In this document: positions 24,741 to 34,060 of the stretch, one piece after another
Position numbering within the stretch: the stretch's first letter is position 1
Layout of the letters: the number at the start of each line of letters is the position of its first letter
NCBI GenBank assembly: GCA_021404685.1
Contig: QWHC01000020.1
Location: 62,001-126,000, forward strand
DNA: 64,000 nucleotides
Reading direction: 5' to 3'
From: Chloroflexi bacterium CFX4
Lineage (GTDB): Bacteria; Chloroflexota; Anaerolineae; Aggregatilineales; UBA2796
The notes under the pieces: generated by a model
The model's database searches: none
The model's input: only the letters and a program-made list of their open reading frames with translations
What the model was told of the DNA's origin: nothing
Program-made: the position numbers and the translations under genes

Positions 24741-26615
24741 CTAAATTAACATCAATTTCTGGTTGATCTCGACTGCCATTGCCTCTTGGCGCAATTCTTG
24801 CTTCAACCCTTCTACATAATCGAGGATTTTCTGCAAGTGCGCGTCCAGATCGGCTTGTGTGGCATAACTCCGCACGATGTGAATATCCTCACCGACGAGT
24901 CCTGCCTCCGCGCTATTCCAGACTCCGCGTGCCTGCATGGTCGTGGTCGTCGCGCCGCCAAAGAGTTGCCCTAGAAATGCTAAGGTGCGGTTGACATAAA
25001 GTGTCGTATCCACTGCCGTGTTTACGTCAATGGTAGTGGGGATGTAGAGGCTGACCGCGTTGGTGCGCCCTAAGCGGTCTATCAGCGTGGAGGCAAAGTG
25101 ACGGATTGCCTCTGGCAGCCCGTCAGGCGTTGTGGCGTCTTGCGGTGCGGCGTCAGCGTGGAAGGGCAGGTTGAAATCGGCACGCAGCGTCTCGCTCTGG
25201 GCAGCCTGTTCGGGCGCGGTGTGGTTCAGCACGCTGAAAATGCCGACTTTCTCCACATTTACTTGGCGGCGCACCGCACTGTTCAGGGCGGCAAGCTGCA
25301 CCAACGATTCAGGGACAGGTGTGCTGACCAAGACCACTTGATCGGCGTAGCCTGCCAGATAGCCAATGGTTTCTTCCGCGTAACCCGGCACGTTGATAAC
25401 AAGGTTGGCGTAACGGGCAAAAAGCTGATCGAGCAGCAGCGTAGCGCGCACGGGCTGCGGCAGTATGGATGATCCAAGCTGTGCGATGACATCATAGCCG
25501 CCGCCGTGCGTGTATGTGTCACGCTCAGCGCTAAGATGAAAGCGTTCGGAAAGCTGGCGCGCATCAGGCATTTCGGTATAGGCGACACTCTGCCCGGATT
25601 TTGCCGCTAGGGTCAGGGCAACCGCCATGCCAATGCTGCTGGCACCAACGCCCGTCTGTGCGCCGATGACCAACACCACACGCGCATTTTTTGCGCCGGC
25701 ACGCACGCCACTGTTCACTAGGCGCACTGCCAAGATACGCGCTAACTCGATGGCAACGCTGGCGTGCTGGTTCAGCATGGCAAGAAAATCAGCACGTTTC
25801 AGCGTCAGCGCTTGGACGGTGCTGAGGGCAGAGGCAGTGGCGCTGGCAACGCCGGAGGCACCACTGATGGCGCTGTACTCACCGATAACATCGCCCTGTC
25901 GAATGTAGTTGAGGATTTTCTGCTCTTTGGTCTGCGCTGAATAGTGCGTAATGCCAACAATGCCACTCTTGATGAAAAAGACGCGGTCGCTGCTTTTGCC
26001 TTGCCACAGCAGCACATCGCCACGCTGATAGCGCACCTCGTCCATTTGGGCAGCAAGAGCAGCCAGTTGATCATCGCTTAAGCCGTTAAAAAGCGCCACG
26101 CCGCGCAGAAAACTGAGCCGATCCTGATTGATGCTCTGCCATAACTCATCCGGCAAGCCGATTCCCGTGCGGCGCACACTGCCACGAAAGACGACGCGGT
26201 AGCATACCTCACCGTCGAGGATAGCTTGGTGAAGCTGCCCTTTTTCCAGCATGGCATCCAGCATGGGCTGCACCTGATCAGCGTGGATGTTATGCTGCGC
26301 CACAAAAGCGCTGATCTCCTCAAAGCGCGCCTGTTTGCGGCGGCGTACCCAATTAATCAGCAGTTGCTGCACCGCGGGAATTTGGTCAGTGATCAGATCA
26401 AACGGCGTTAGTCCGCTTGGCACTTGGGCAGTGCGGCGGGCGGCATCGGCTTGCCGTGCGGCACGTGCAGCACGCGCACGCGGGTTCAGCAGATCGCTAA
26501 GCAGTTCTTCGCGTGCAGTTTTCATACCCTCTGGCAGCGGCGGCAGGCTTTCGGCGCGCTTTTCAGGCTCATCACTGGATGGCGGCGGCGTTGGCAGGTC
26601 GTCTTTTTCGGTCAT
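24741..26615 (-). CDS. Cyclic-nucleotide-binding protein with MinD-like ATPase domain
   Basis: A protein of 624 residues. Pro/Glu-rich and Arg/Ala-rich N-terminus (1-65), a helical winged-helix-like part (75-165), then a cNMP-binding domain (about 175-300, with V-F-F-I-K-S-G-I-V and the G-D-V-I-G-E-Y-S-A-I binding cassette). Residues 311-510 look like a CpaE/MinD-type P-loop domain, with G-A-Q-T-G-V-G-A-S-S-I in place of the K-G-G-V-G-K-T loop, so the lysines are lost. An alpha-helical tail with E-x-x-K-Q-E-L ends the protein. The ATG at 26615 follows TGAGGA. Divergent from the big TPR gene. Perhaps a scaffold or localiser that senses cAMP or c-di-AMP; untested. Confidence 0.75.
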   Translation of the reverse strand: MTEKDDLPTPPPSSDEPEKRAESLPPLPEGMKTAREELLSDLLNPRARAARAARQADAARRTAQVPSGLTPFDLITDQIPAVQQLLINWVRRRKQARFEEISAFVAQHNIHADQVQPMLDAMLEKGQLHQAILDGEVCYRVVFRGSVRRTGIGLPDELWQSINQDRLSFLRGVALFNGLSDDQLAALAAQMDEVRYQRGDVLLWQGKSSDRVFFIKSGIVGITHYSAQTKEQKILNYIRQGDVIGEYSAISGASGVASATASALSTVQALTLKRADFLAMLNQHASVAIELARILAVRLVNSGVRAGAKNARVVLVIGAQTGVGASSIGMAVALTLAAKSGQSVAYTEMPDARQLSERFHLSAERDTYTHGGGYDVIAQLGSSILPQPVRATLLLDQLFARYANLVINVPGYAEETIGYLAGYADQVVLVSTPVPESLVQLAALNSAVRRQVNVEKVGIFSVLNHTAPEQAAQSETLRADFNLPFHADAAPQDATTPDGLPEAIRHFASTLIDRLGRTNAVSLYIPTTIDVNTAVDTTLYVNRTLAFLGQLFGGATTTTMQARGVWNSAEAGLVGEDIHIVRSYATQADLDAHLQKILDYVEGLKQELRQEAMAVEINQKLMLI

Positions 26616-26806
26616 GGCATCCTCAGGTGCAATTTTTTCGCCCGTGCCGCGTATTGTACAACGGTTAGCGCTTGGCGCGCTATGCTTTGCGCCATCCTGA
26701 TCAGCTTTGTGATCCATCACCCAAGTTTCGCGGCTTGCCAATCCGCGCTACAATCGCTATACATTCTTCCTGACTCGGTCTTCATGGTGTGGGGCAAATT
26801 TGGCTT

Positions 26807-29323
26807 ATGGCAAACGAACAGGCGCAACAACTGCTTCAGCAGGGCATCGCCGCCGCAAAAGCGGGACAGCGAGATGAGGCGCGCCGCCTGCTGCAAGAGG
26901 CAATTCGGCGCGAGCCTGAGAACGAATCGGCGTGGTTGTGGCTCTCCGGCGTTGCCAACAACAACGATGAGCGCATCTTCTGCCTGATGAAGATTCTTGA
27001 AATTAACCCTTTTAACCAAAACGCGCTTAAAGGCTTGGCAAAATTAGGGGTGCAGCCGCCCGGCACAACGGGCATCCGCCGCCTGAAAGAGCAACCACCA
27101 CCGCCCGGTTTGGAGAAAACCGTTCGCCCGCCGACCACCAGCCTGCAACGCCCTGCCACCGGCGGACTCAGCACGCCCACTCAACCGCCCAGCAGCGGCA
27201 AACTGGAACGCCTGCCGCCCGCCGCACCGCAGCCACCGGTGCCACGCCTTGATGAGCGCCGCCTGATCAGCCTGAATGAGCAGCTTGATCGCTTCTTGGG
27301 CGGCTACCAAGAGCTGCCAGAGGCATCCCTGCCCTTCGCCTGGACGAAAAAAGGGCGTGGGCGCGTTGGCGAACTGAGCGATCAGGCGTTGCGCCTGCGG
27401 ATTGGCGCAGCAATTGGCGGCGGCGCCGCCGTCCTAATCGGCGTGGTGGCGCTGATCTTCGTCTTGTTGGGCGGCGATGGCGGCACAGGGCTTGCCCTGC
27501 TGCGCGGCACGAACACACCAACCGTCACCCAAACGCCTTCGGCAACGCCAACCTTCGGCTTAACCAGCACGCCCAGCAACACGCCACGTGCCGCACGCAC
27601 CGAGACGCCAACGCCCAACATTCCGCCCGGCAGCATTTACAGCCCAACCCTGACGCCCGCCTTCCCCGAACCGCGCTCAAACCCAATGCGCCAAGCGATT
27701 GCCCTGCTTGCCGCCCAAAACTACGCCGATGCGCTTGAGATTTTGGAGGGCGAACGCAAGGCGTTGGAACTGGCAAAGAACGACACTTACTACGAGATCA
27801 TCTATTACATGGTCGCTGCCTACCTTGCCGAGAACCGTCCCGGTGATGCAGAGCGCCTGCTGAATGCCAATCGCAATCCGGGCAATGCTGCCTTCCATGC
27901 GGCGCGGTCGCTGCTCAGCTTTGTGCGCGGTGATTTTGACACCGCCCTGACCGACGCCGTAACTGCCCAACGGGCTGATGCGCGCTGGACGCAGCCCGCC
28001 ATCGTCGTGGCGCGTGTGCAGGCAGCACGCGGCAACTTTGCCGCCGCACGCGATGCACTGCGGAATGCCATCAACGCCAATCCGCGCAATGTGGAGCTGA
28101 TCTTGGCACGCGCTCAGATCAACCTTGAAGCTGGCACGCTTAACGACGCCCTGACCGATGCCGAACTCGCACTCTACATTGATCCACTCAACCGTACTGC
28201 TTATCAAACGCGCAACGAGGTGCTGCTGGCGCTTGCCGCCGCCCAAAGCGACCCTGTGACGCGCATTGAAACTTATGGACGGGCAGTCATCGGCGCGCAG
28301 GCATACCTGATCTACTATCCCGGCGATACGGAAGCCTGGGCGCAGCTTGGGCGCGCACGGCAAGGTGAGGGTAACTTTAGTGAGGCGCTGGATGCCTACA
28401 CACAAGCTGTCGTTACTGATAAAACCTCTGAGACGGCACGCCAAGTCTTTTTGGCGCAAGGTGAGCTATTGCTCCGCACGCGGCGCTATGCAGAGGCACG
28501 CGACGCCTTCGAGGCAGCCCTTGCCATCCGCGAGACCAGCGATACGCGCCGCCGCCGCCTAGAAGCAGCCAGCGCATTGGGCGACTATACAACTGCCCTA
28601 GACGATGTAACGCTGCTGCTGCGCGAAAATCCTGAAGATACGACACTGCTCAGCGCACAGCTTGATCTGCTCATCGCGGCGTGGATGCGGCGCGGCATTG
28701 ATGAGGCGCAGTTCACCGCTGAAGGCAGCCGCCTCACCAATGATCTGTTGGCAGAGCTGACGCCACAAGCGCGCCACAGCGCCGTACTCTATCGCGGCAT
28801 GGTGCGCTACCTGACGGGCGATTATTCGGGCGCGCTGAACGACCTGAGTCAGGCGTTGGTGGTGCGCTCTACGGCTGCCGGTCACTATTACCGCGCCCTG
28901 ACGCTGCGAGCGCTTGATCGTTGGGCAGAGGCAGCCCGTGACCTGCAATGGCTGGTCTACTTTGAAGAATTTGCCACCCTGCCGCGCCTTTCGGATGTGC
29001 AGTCCCTCTTGGCGGCGATTGTCACCTCGCTGCCGACTGAGACCACCACGCCAACACCAACCGCGACCAACACGCCGACCATCACGCCGACGGCTTCCTC
29101 AACCTTCACGGTAACGCCGACCTTTACACCGAGCAGCACGCCGACCGCCACACTGACCCTGACGCCTTCGCGCACGCTGACGCCAAGCCGCACGCCAACC
29201 TTTACGCGCACGCCGACCTTTACGCGCACGCCCACCATCACACGCACGCCAACGCCAACCCGCACCTTGACGCCTTCGCGCACCTTCACGGCAACGCCGC
29301 TTGGCACGCCACAAACGGAATAG
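26807..29323 (+). CDS. Membrane-anchored TPR protein with Thr/Pro-rich tail
   Basis: A protein of about 838 residues. Residues 1-80 hold two TPR-like units (A-K-A-G-Q-R-D-E-A-R, then N-E-S-A-W-L-W-L). A Pro-rich stretch is followed by a single membrane segment at about 198-222. Outside it there is a T-P-T linker, then many TPR units (300-740). The last 90 residues are almost pure Thr-Pro-Ser/Arg repeats, a common low-complexity tail in Chloroflexota. The ATG at 26807 is chosen; a GTG 18 bp earlier lacks a ribosome site. Probably a surface or envelope assembly protein. Function not assigned. Confidence 0.78.
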   Translation: MANEQAQQLLQQGIAAAKAGQRDEARRLLQEAIRREPENESAWLWLSGVANNNDERIFCLMKILEINPFNQNALKGLAKLGVQPPGTTGIRRLKEQPPPPGLEKTVRPPTTSLQRPATGGLSTPTQPPSSGKLERLPPAAPQPPVPRLDERRLISLNEQLDRFLGGYQELPEASLPFAWTKKGRGRVGELSDQALRLRIGAAIGGGAAVLIGVVALIFVLLGGDGGTGLALLRGTNTPTVTQTPSATPTFGLTSTPSNTPRAARTETPTPNIPPGSIYSPTLTPAFPEPRSNPMRQAIALLAAQNYADALEILEGERKALELAKNDTYYEIIYYMVAAYLAENRPGDAERLLNANRNPGNAAFHAARSLLSFVRGDFDTALTDAVTAQRADARWTQPAIVVARVQAARGNFAAARDALRNAINANPRNVELILARAQINLEAGTLNDALTDAELALYIDPLNRTAYQTRNEVLLALAAAQSDPVTRIETYGRAVIGAQAYLIYYPGDTEAWAQLGRARQGEGNFSEALDAYTQAVVTDKTSETARQVFLAQGELLLRTRRYAEARDAFEAALAIRETSDTRRRRLEAASALGDYTTALDDVTLLLRENPEDTTLLSAQLDLLIAAWMRRGIDEAQFTAEGSRLTNDLLAELTPQARHSAVLYRGMVRYLTGDYSGALNDLSQALVVRSTAAGHYYRALTLRALDRWAEAARDLQWLVYFEEFATLPRLSDVQSLLAAIVTSLPTETTTPTPTATNTPTITPTASSTFTVTPTFTPSSTPTATLTLTPSRTLTPSRTPTFTRTPTFTRTPTITRTPTPTRTLTPSRTFTATPLGTPQTE

Positions 29324-29342
29324 TCGGCAAGCTAAACACTGT

Positions 29343-29374
29343 AAAAAAAGCCCTGCATATGCAGGGCTTTTTTG
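29343..29374. terminator. Strong bidirectional terminator
   Basis: A 9-bp self-complementary G+C-rich stem flanked by seven A on the left and six T on the right, 20 bp after the TPR gene and between convergent genes, so it can end transcripts on both strands. Confidence 0.95.
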
Positions 29375-29399
29375 TGGCGTTTTTGGGAATAGGTGATGG

Positions 29400-30308
29400 T
29401 TAGCCACCGATGATCGGGATAACTTCGCCGCTCACGGCGCGCTCTAGCGCAGTGGTCAGCGCGTCGCGTGCCAGTAGCGCGATCATCTCACTGCGATATT
29501 CGGCAGTGGCGCGATACTTGCTAGTGCGTGCCGTTAAGGTTTGGCGCGCCAGATCAGCCGCTGCTTGGAGCGTTTCAGCAGTGGCAGACTTGCCGATCAG
29601 GAATGACTCCACTTCAGCAGCGCGGAGAGGTGTGGGTGCCGTCGGCGCGATGACCAACCGCACCGCCGTGAAACGTTCGCGCCCTGCATCCAACTGCACC
29701 CATGCCGCACAACCGAGAATTGGCAGCGCCACACCTTGCGGACGCATAATGCGCTTGAAGGCGGACGCCTCAGCCGCCGCTGCCAGCTTGAAGCGAAAGC
29801 GCGTGATCAGCTCACGGGCGGGATTGACCCGCGATTTGCCCGCGCCCAAGAATAGATCACCAATGGGCAGCCATGTGCGCCCTTCGGGGCTGGCGATCTC
29901 CGCTTGTGCATCCAGCGCCACCAACGAGAGCGTGCCATCAGCCGCTGGCAAGGCGTGCGCCACGTTGCCGCCAATGGTTGCCACGTTCCGCACCTGCGGA
30001 CCGCCCACCACGCCGCAGCTTTCGGCAAGGCAGGTTGCCTGCGCCCGAATGACCGCGTGCGCCACAATGGCATTGTGCGTGACGCCAGCGCCCAGCGTCA
30101 GCACGTCGGCTTCCGTGTGAATGCTGGTTAGCTCTGGCACACGGGTAATATCCACAAGAGCAGCCGCTTTGGGATGGCTGCCCTGCTGAATCTCTAGCAG
30201 CAGATCGGTGCCGCCCGCCACGATTTGCGCCGCGCCGCCGTAGTCTGCCAGCCAACCGAGCGCTTGCTCAACACTCTCCGCCACGTGATATCGTTCCCAA
30301 AGCTGCAT
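29400..30308 (-). CDS. FAD-binding subunit of a xanthine dehydrogenase/CO dehydrogenase family enzyme (orphan)
   Basis: A CoxM/CutM-type flavoprotein of 302 residues. V-A-G-G-T-D-L-L near residue 31 and the A-T-I-G-G-N-V-A-H motif near 111 bind FAD; the C-terminal CO_deh_flav_C part follows from about residue 180. Such subunits normally work with a molybdopterin subunit (CoxL) and a 2Fe-2S subunit (CoxS), yet neither is within the window. It may serve a complex encoded elsewhere or be a leftover. The only neighbour in the same direction is a small membrane protein. Confidence 0.88.
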   Translation of the reverse strand: MQLWERYHVAESVEQALGWLADYGGAAQIVAGGTDLLLEIQQGSHPKAAALVDITRVPELTSIHTEADVLTLGAGVTHNAIVAHAVIRAQATCLAESCGVVGGPQVRNVATIGGNVAHALPAADGTLSLVALDAQAEIASPEGRTWLPIGDLFLGAGKSRVNPARELITRFRFKLAAAAEASAFKRIMRPQGVALPILGCAAWVQLDAGRERFTAVRLVIAPTAPTPLRAAEVESFLIGKSATAETLQAAADLARQTLTARTSKYRATAEYRSEMIALLARDALTTALERAVSGEVIPIIGG

Positions 30309-30328
30309 CGTGTTCTACCCTTTGCTCC

Positions 30329-30643
30329 TTAGCGCCGCAAAATGTTACGGCGCACCACATCGAAAACCAACCACAGCGCCGCGATTACAATCCCAATCAC
30401 GGCAAGTTGCTGAACGGCACCTGCCAATAGCCAAGCCAGCATCAAGACAACGCCCGCCTTGATCAGCGTCGCGGTGGTGCCGCTTGCCTCACGAATATCG
30501 CGCCAAGCTGACGCTGCCCGCTGCGAAACAGAGCGCGGCGCAGGCGGCGATTGCTCAGGCTGGGAGAGTTCGCCAGTTTCGGCAGCCGTCTCGGTTTCAG
30601 GGTGGCGTTGGCGCGCCGTGCTGTGCATGTCTGGGTCGCTCAT
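30329..30643 (-). CDS. Small membrane protein of unknown function
   Basis: About 104 residues. A polar N-terminal half rich in Glu, Pro and Ser; two hydrophobic segments near the end (about residues 62-78 and 80-96); and a basic R-R-N-I-L-R-R tail. An alternative ATG lies two codons further upstream (30649). It lies 20 bp upstream of the CoxM-like gene and may share its transcript. No family recognised. Confidence 0.5.
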   Translation of the reverse strand: MSDPDMHSTARQRHPETETAAETGELSQPEQSPPAPRSVSQRAASAWRDIREASGTTATLIKAGVVLMLAWLLAGAVQQLAVIGIVIAALWLVFDVVRRNILRR

Positions 30644-30861
30644 ATGCATCTCTCGATACTTTGCTCAACAGCACTGATTCTAACCGCGCTGCCAAAAGGC
30701 GCTATAGCCAAATTCGGAAGGATGTGGCTACAAGCTGCCAAAACTGTGCGGATGAGACAAGTCCAACCTTCCATAAAAGCACGCCTTTTGAACTTGCCGC
30801 CTTTTGCAGGTATCATCAGGCTGCCTGAAGATTCCCTTTTAAACAGTCGAGGCGCGCCCTT

Positions 30862-32277
30862 ATGGAACTAAAAGCCAACGCCTTTAATCACGCGGCAACC
30901 ATTGCCCTACACGATATTCAATTGCAAACAGCGCTCGCACGCGGCACCGGCAACGCCGCCAACGGGCGCCTGCGTGCGATGGGCGAAGTGACCGACGCAC
31001 ACGCCCTGCGCCAACAAGCGCGTGCCGCCAAACTGCGCGCCCTGCGCCACCTGCCCGACCTCTTGGAGCGCTTTGAGGAAAACATCAGTGGGCGCGGTGC
31101 AACAGTGCTGTGGGCGGAAGATGCGGCTGAATGCAATCGCCTCATCGTGGAGATTGCCCGTCGGCACTCGGTGCAGACCATCGTCAAAAGCAAGAGCATG
31201 GCAACCGAAGAAACCAACCTGAACCATGCCCTTGAGTCTGCCGACCTAACCGTTATCGAGACGGATTTAGGCGAATACATCGTACAGTTGGATGGCGATA
31301 CGCCAAGCCATATCGTGATGCCGATCATGCACAAAACACGGGAACAGGTGCGCGATCTGTTCGTGGCACAGCTTAACATGCCGTCCAGCGATGATCCCGA
31401 AGTGATGACCGCCTTTGCCCGCCAAAAACTGCGCGAGGCGTTCCTGAGCGCGGATATGGGCATTACCGGCGCGAATTTCCTCATCGCAGAGACGGGGACG
31501 GTTGCCATCGTGACCAACGAGGGCAACGGGCGCATGTGCAGCAGCCTGCCGCCGGTGCATGTGGTGGTGGCGGGCATCGAAAAGATGGTGGAGACGGTGG
31601 CAGATTTCGCCACTTTAGTGCAGCTTCTGCCGCGCAGCGCCACCGGTCAGCGCATGACCTCTTACGTCCACCTGATGAGCGGTGCGGCACAGCCCACTGA
31701 TCCCGACGGCGCGGAAGCGATGTACGTCATTTTGCTGGATAACGGGCGCAGCCGCATTCATCAGACGGATTATGCAGAGGCGTTAGCCTGCATCCGCTGC
31801 GGCGCGTGCCTGAACACCTGCCCAGTCTACCAAAATGTGGGCGGGCATAGCTATGGTTGGGTCTATTCAGGTCCAATAGGCGCGGTCATCACGCCGCTGT
31901 TGCAAGGTGTGGGCAATGCGGCGCCGCTGCCACACGCCAGCAGCTTGTGCGGCGCGTGCCAGTCCGCCTGCCCTGTGGATATCAACATCCCTGACATGCT
32001 GCTGCGCTTGCGCGCCGACCTGGTGGAAGAAGGGCATTCGCCGCCCGCTCTTGATGTTGGCATTGCGGCGTGGGCGCGTGCCATGTCCTCACCGTTGCTC
32101 TACGAGATCGGCGGCGCGGCAGCACGCCTTGCCACAAGAACTTTGGCAAGTGAGAATGGGCAACTTCAGCGCTTGCCCATCCCGCTGCTTGGCAACTGGA
32201 CGCACTCCCGCGATTTTCCGCCTTTCGCCGCGAAGTCTTTCCGTCAGTTGTGGCGCGAACGCCAGCAAGGGAGCTAA
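30862..32277 (+). CDS. lutB: LutB-type iron-sulfur protein
   Basis: Part of the lactate-utilisation system in which LutABC oxidise L-lactate to pyruvate. The N-terminal 290 residues are an LUD domain (E-T-G-T-V-A-I-V-T-N-E-G-N-G-R near 210), and two 4Fe-4S sites follow: C-I-R-C-G-A-C-L-N-T-C-P near 310 and C-G-A-C-Q-S-A-C-P near 362. The C-terminal tail is the usual DUF3390 type. Start ATG is followed by M-E-L-K-A; length 471 is normal. lutC follows 4 bp later, but no lutA (CCG-domain protein) is present on either side. Confidence 0.9.
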   Translation: MELKANAFNHAATIALHDIQLQTALARGTGNAANGRLRAMGEVTDAHALRQQARAAKLRALRHLPDLLERFEENISGRGATVLWAEDAAECNRLIVEIARRHSVQTIVKSKSMATEETNLNHALESADLTVIETDLGEYIVQLDGDTPSHIVMPIMHKTREQVRDLFVAQLNMPSSDDPEVMTAFARQKLREAFLSADMGITGANFLIAETGTVAIVTNEGNGRMCSSLPPVHVVVAGIEKMVETVADFATLVQLLPRSATGQRMTSYVHLMSGAAQPTDPDGAEAMYVILLDNGRSRIHQTDYAEALACIRCGACLNTCPVYQNVGGHSYGWVYSGPIGAVITPLLQGVGNAAPLPHASSLCGACQSACPVDINIPDMLLRLRADLVEEGHSPPALDVGIAAWARAMSSPLLYEIGGAAARLATRTLASENGQLQRLPIPLLGNWTHSRDFPPFAAKSFRQLWRERQQGS

Positions 32278-32281
32278 ACGC

Positions 32282-32977
32282 ATGACGCACGATACGCAAG
32301 CTGCCCGCGCTGCTATCCTTGCCCGTTTGCGGCAGGGCAAACCGCCTTTTGAAGATGTGCCAGCCGCACCTGAGCATCCGCTGCCCGTCACGCAGCTTTC
32401 GCCGACTGAATCGGCTGACCCTGAGGCGCTCTTAGCGCGCTTCCGTGCTGAGGTGGAGCGCTTAGGTGTGCTGTTTCAGCAGGCTGCCAATGCCGAAGGC
32501 GCGCTTGATCTGTTGCTGGCGCGCTTGCGTGCCGAAGGCGCCCAAGAGGTGCTTGTGTGGGAAAACCTGCCCCTTCAAGGCGTTGCCCAAGCGCTGGAAT
32601 CCGCACGGGTGCACCCGATTGTGCCGAAGATCAGCGGCGCGGATCGCAAGGCTGCCTATCAAGCGCTGGATGCGGTGCCAATTGGCATCAGCGGCGTGGA
32701 TGCTGCCTTTGCGACCACCGGCACGCTGGCACTGATCACAGAGGCAGGGCAGAGCAGGTTGCCCTCACTGCTGCCGCCGCTGCATATTGCCTTGCTGCCG
32801 CGCCAAAACTTGTATGCGCGCCCTGAGAATTGGCTGCACACGCACGGTGCGGCAACGCTCAAACGCTCGCGCAGCGTCGTCTTTGTGACGGGACCCAGCC
32901 GCACCGGCGATATTGAGATGCAAATTATCATCGGCGTTCATGGTCCAAAGTGGCTGCACATCATCGCTTTTGATTAG
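32282..32977 (+). CDS. lutC: LutC-type lactate utilisation protein
   Basis: An LUD-domain protein of 231 residues. Features: G-V-D-A-A-F-A-T-T-G-T-L near residue 140 and the closing T-G-P-S-R-T-G-D-I-E...G-V-H-G-P, both standard for LutC (YkgG). ATG 32282 lies 4 bp after lutB, with GGGAGC before it, so the two are one operon. It completes the complex with LutB; LutA must be elsewhere or replaced. Confidence 0.88.
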   Translation: MTHDTQAARAAILARLRQGKPPFEDVPAAPEHPLPVTQLSPTESADPEALLARFRAEVERLGVLFQQAANAEGALDLLLARLRAEGAQEVLVWENLPLQGVAQALESARVHPIVPKISGADRKAAYQALDAVPIGISGVDAAFATTGTLALITEAGQSRLPSLLPPLHIALLPRQNLYARPENWLHTHGAATLKRSRSVVFVTGPSRTGDIEMQIIIGVHGPKWLHIIAFD

Positions 32978-33030
32978 TAAACAAGCTATACTCTGCCCGT
33001 GCAGAACGAACAATAAAGGACGAACTTTTT

Positions 33031-33999
33031 ATGTCCTTCCAGCTTGATCATATCGTGATCGCCGTCAGCGACTTGGCAACTGCCATAGCAGACTACCACA
33101 CACTCGGTTTTAAGGTGCTAGAGGGCGGCGTTCATGCCAGCGGCGCAACGCACAATGCCTTGATCATCTTTGCCGATGGCACCTACCTAGAATTGCTGGC
33201 AGCCACGGGCGCCGCACCTGCACCTGAGTCGCTCGATTTCAGCCTGATGCTGGCGAGTGGCGAAGGGCTGAGCGGCTTTGCGCTGTGCGTGCCGAACCTG
33301 GCTGAGGCGGCAGCGGGGCTGCGTGAACGCGGCGTTGCGGTGAGCGCGCTGCGCGAAGGGGCGCGCCAAACGCCGAATGGCGAAAGGCTTGCTTGGCAGC
33401 TGGCATTGGTGAACGACGGCTTTCTGCCCTTCTTCATTGAAGACCTGACGCCACGTCCGCTGCGCGTGCCAACCGACCCTAACTTCACAGCGCACCCGAA
33501 CGGCGTGCGCGGCATTGGCGGCATAGAGGTGGTGACACCGGATCTGGCAGCCAGCCAAGCGCGCTATAGTACCTTGCTTGGCGCTGATTCCGAACCTGCC
33601 GACATGCCTGATTTCGTCGCTTTTGCCCTACAGAACGCTCAGCTTGTGATTAGTGCGCCGCACCGCGAAACAGCCGAGTCGGTCATTCGTTGGTCGGCAG
33701 CGCCCTTAGAGGCACTTGAAGATCAGTTGGATGCCATCTTCAGCGCCGAGCTGCCGTCGGATGTCGCAGCGTTGCTGCACCAATCAGGGCAGATGTGGCA
33801 GCAATATGAGGCAGAAATTCGGCGGCAAGTAGCAGATCGGGCTGACTATTTGGCGGCGCGCCACAATGCCGAAGCGCTCTATGCGGTGCGCTTGTGGCAA
33901 GGGGAAGCGGCGGGCGAGTTCTCGCTGGCAGATCAGCGCTTGACGCATGGTGTGCGCTTCACAGCGCAGGCGTTTTTCGATGCTGAGGATGCGGATTGA
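33031..33999 (+). CDS. VOC-superfamily (glyoxalase-like) protein
   Basis: A protein of 322 residues beginning with L-D-H-I-V-I-A-V-S-D-L, the usual first strand of a vicinal-oxygen-chelate module; a second module starts around residue 165 with G-I-E-V-V-T-P-D-L. The N-terminal module resembles the Glyoxalase_3 type (PF13468). The C-terminal 70 residues are helical. His at position 7 and Glu at 55 (Y-L-E-L-L) could bind metal. It sits 53 bp after lutC but behind its own ribosome site. Substrate unknown. Confidence 0.7.
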   Translation: MSFQLDHIVIAVSDLATAIADYHTLGFKVLEGGVHASGATHNALIIFADGTYLELLAATGAAPAPESLDFSLMLASGEGLSGFALCVPNLAEAAAGLRERGVAVSALREGARQTPNGERLAWQLALVNDGFLPFFIEDLTPRPLRVPTDPNFTAHPNGVRGIGGIEVVTPDLAASQARYSTLLGADSEPADMPDFVAFALQNAQLVISAPHRETAESVIRWSAAPLEALEDQLDAIFSAELPSDVAALLHQSGQMWQQYEAEIRRQVADRADYLAARHNAEALYAVRLWQGEAAGEFSLADQRLTHGVRFTAQAFFDAEDAD

Positions 34000-34003
34000 A
34001 TGG

Positions 34004-34039
34004 GTGTTGTGGTCTCTTGCTCGGCTGAGACCACAACAC
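34004..34039. terminator. Hairpin between VOC gene and ferredoxin gene
   Basis: A perfect 13-bp stem (34004-34016 with 34027-34039) with a 10-base loop just after the VOC stop. T-run absent. The two flanking genes converge. Confidence 0.7.
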
Positions 34040-34060
34040 AGCTTCAGCCACCGTGGTGCG

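Noticed and set aside
29041..29310. Repeats that look like a minisatellite
   Set aside because: They encode the Thr-Pro-rich tail of the TPR protein in frame, so they are coding low complexity.
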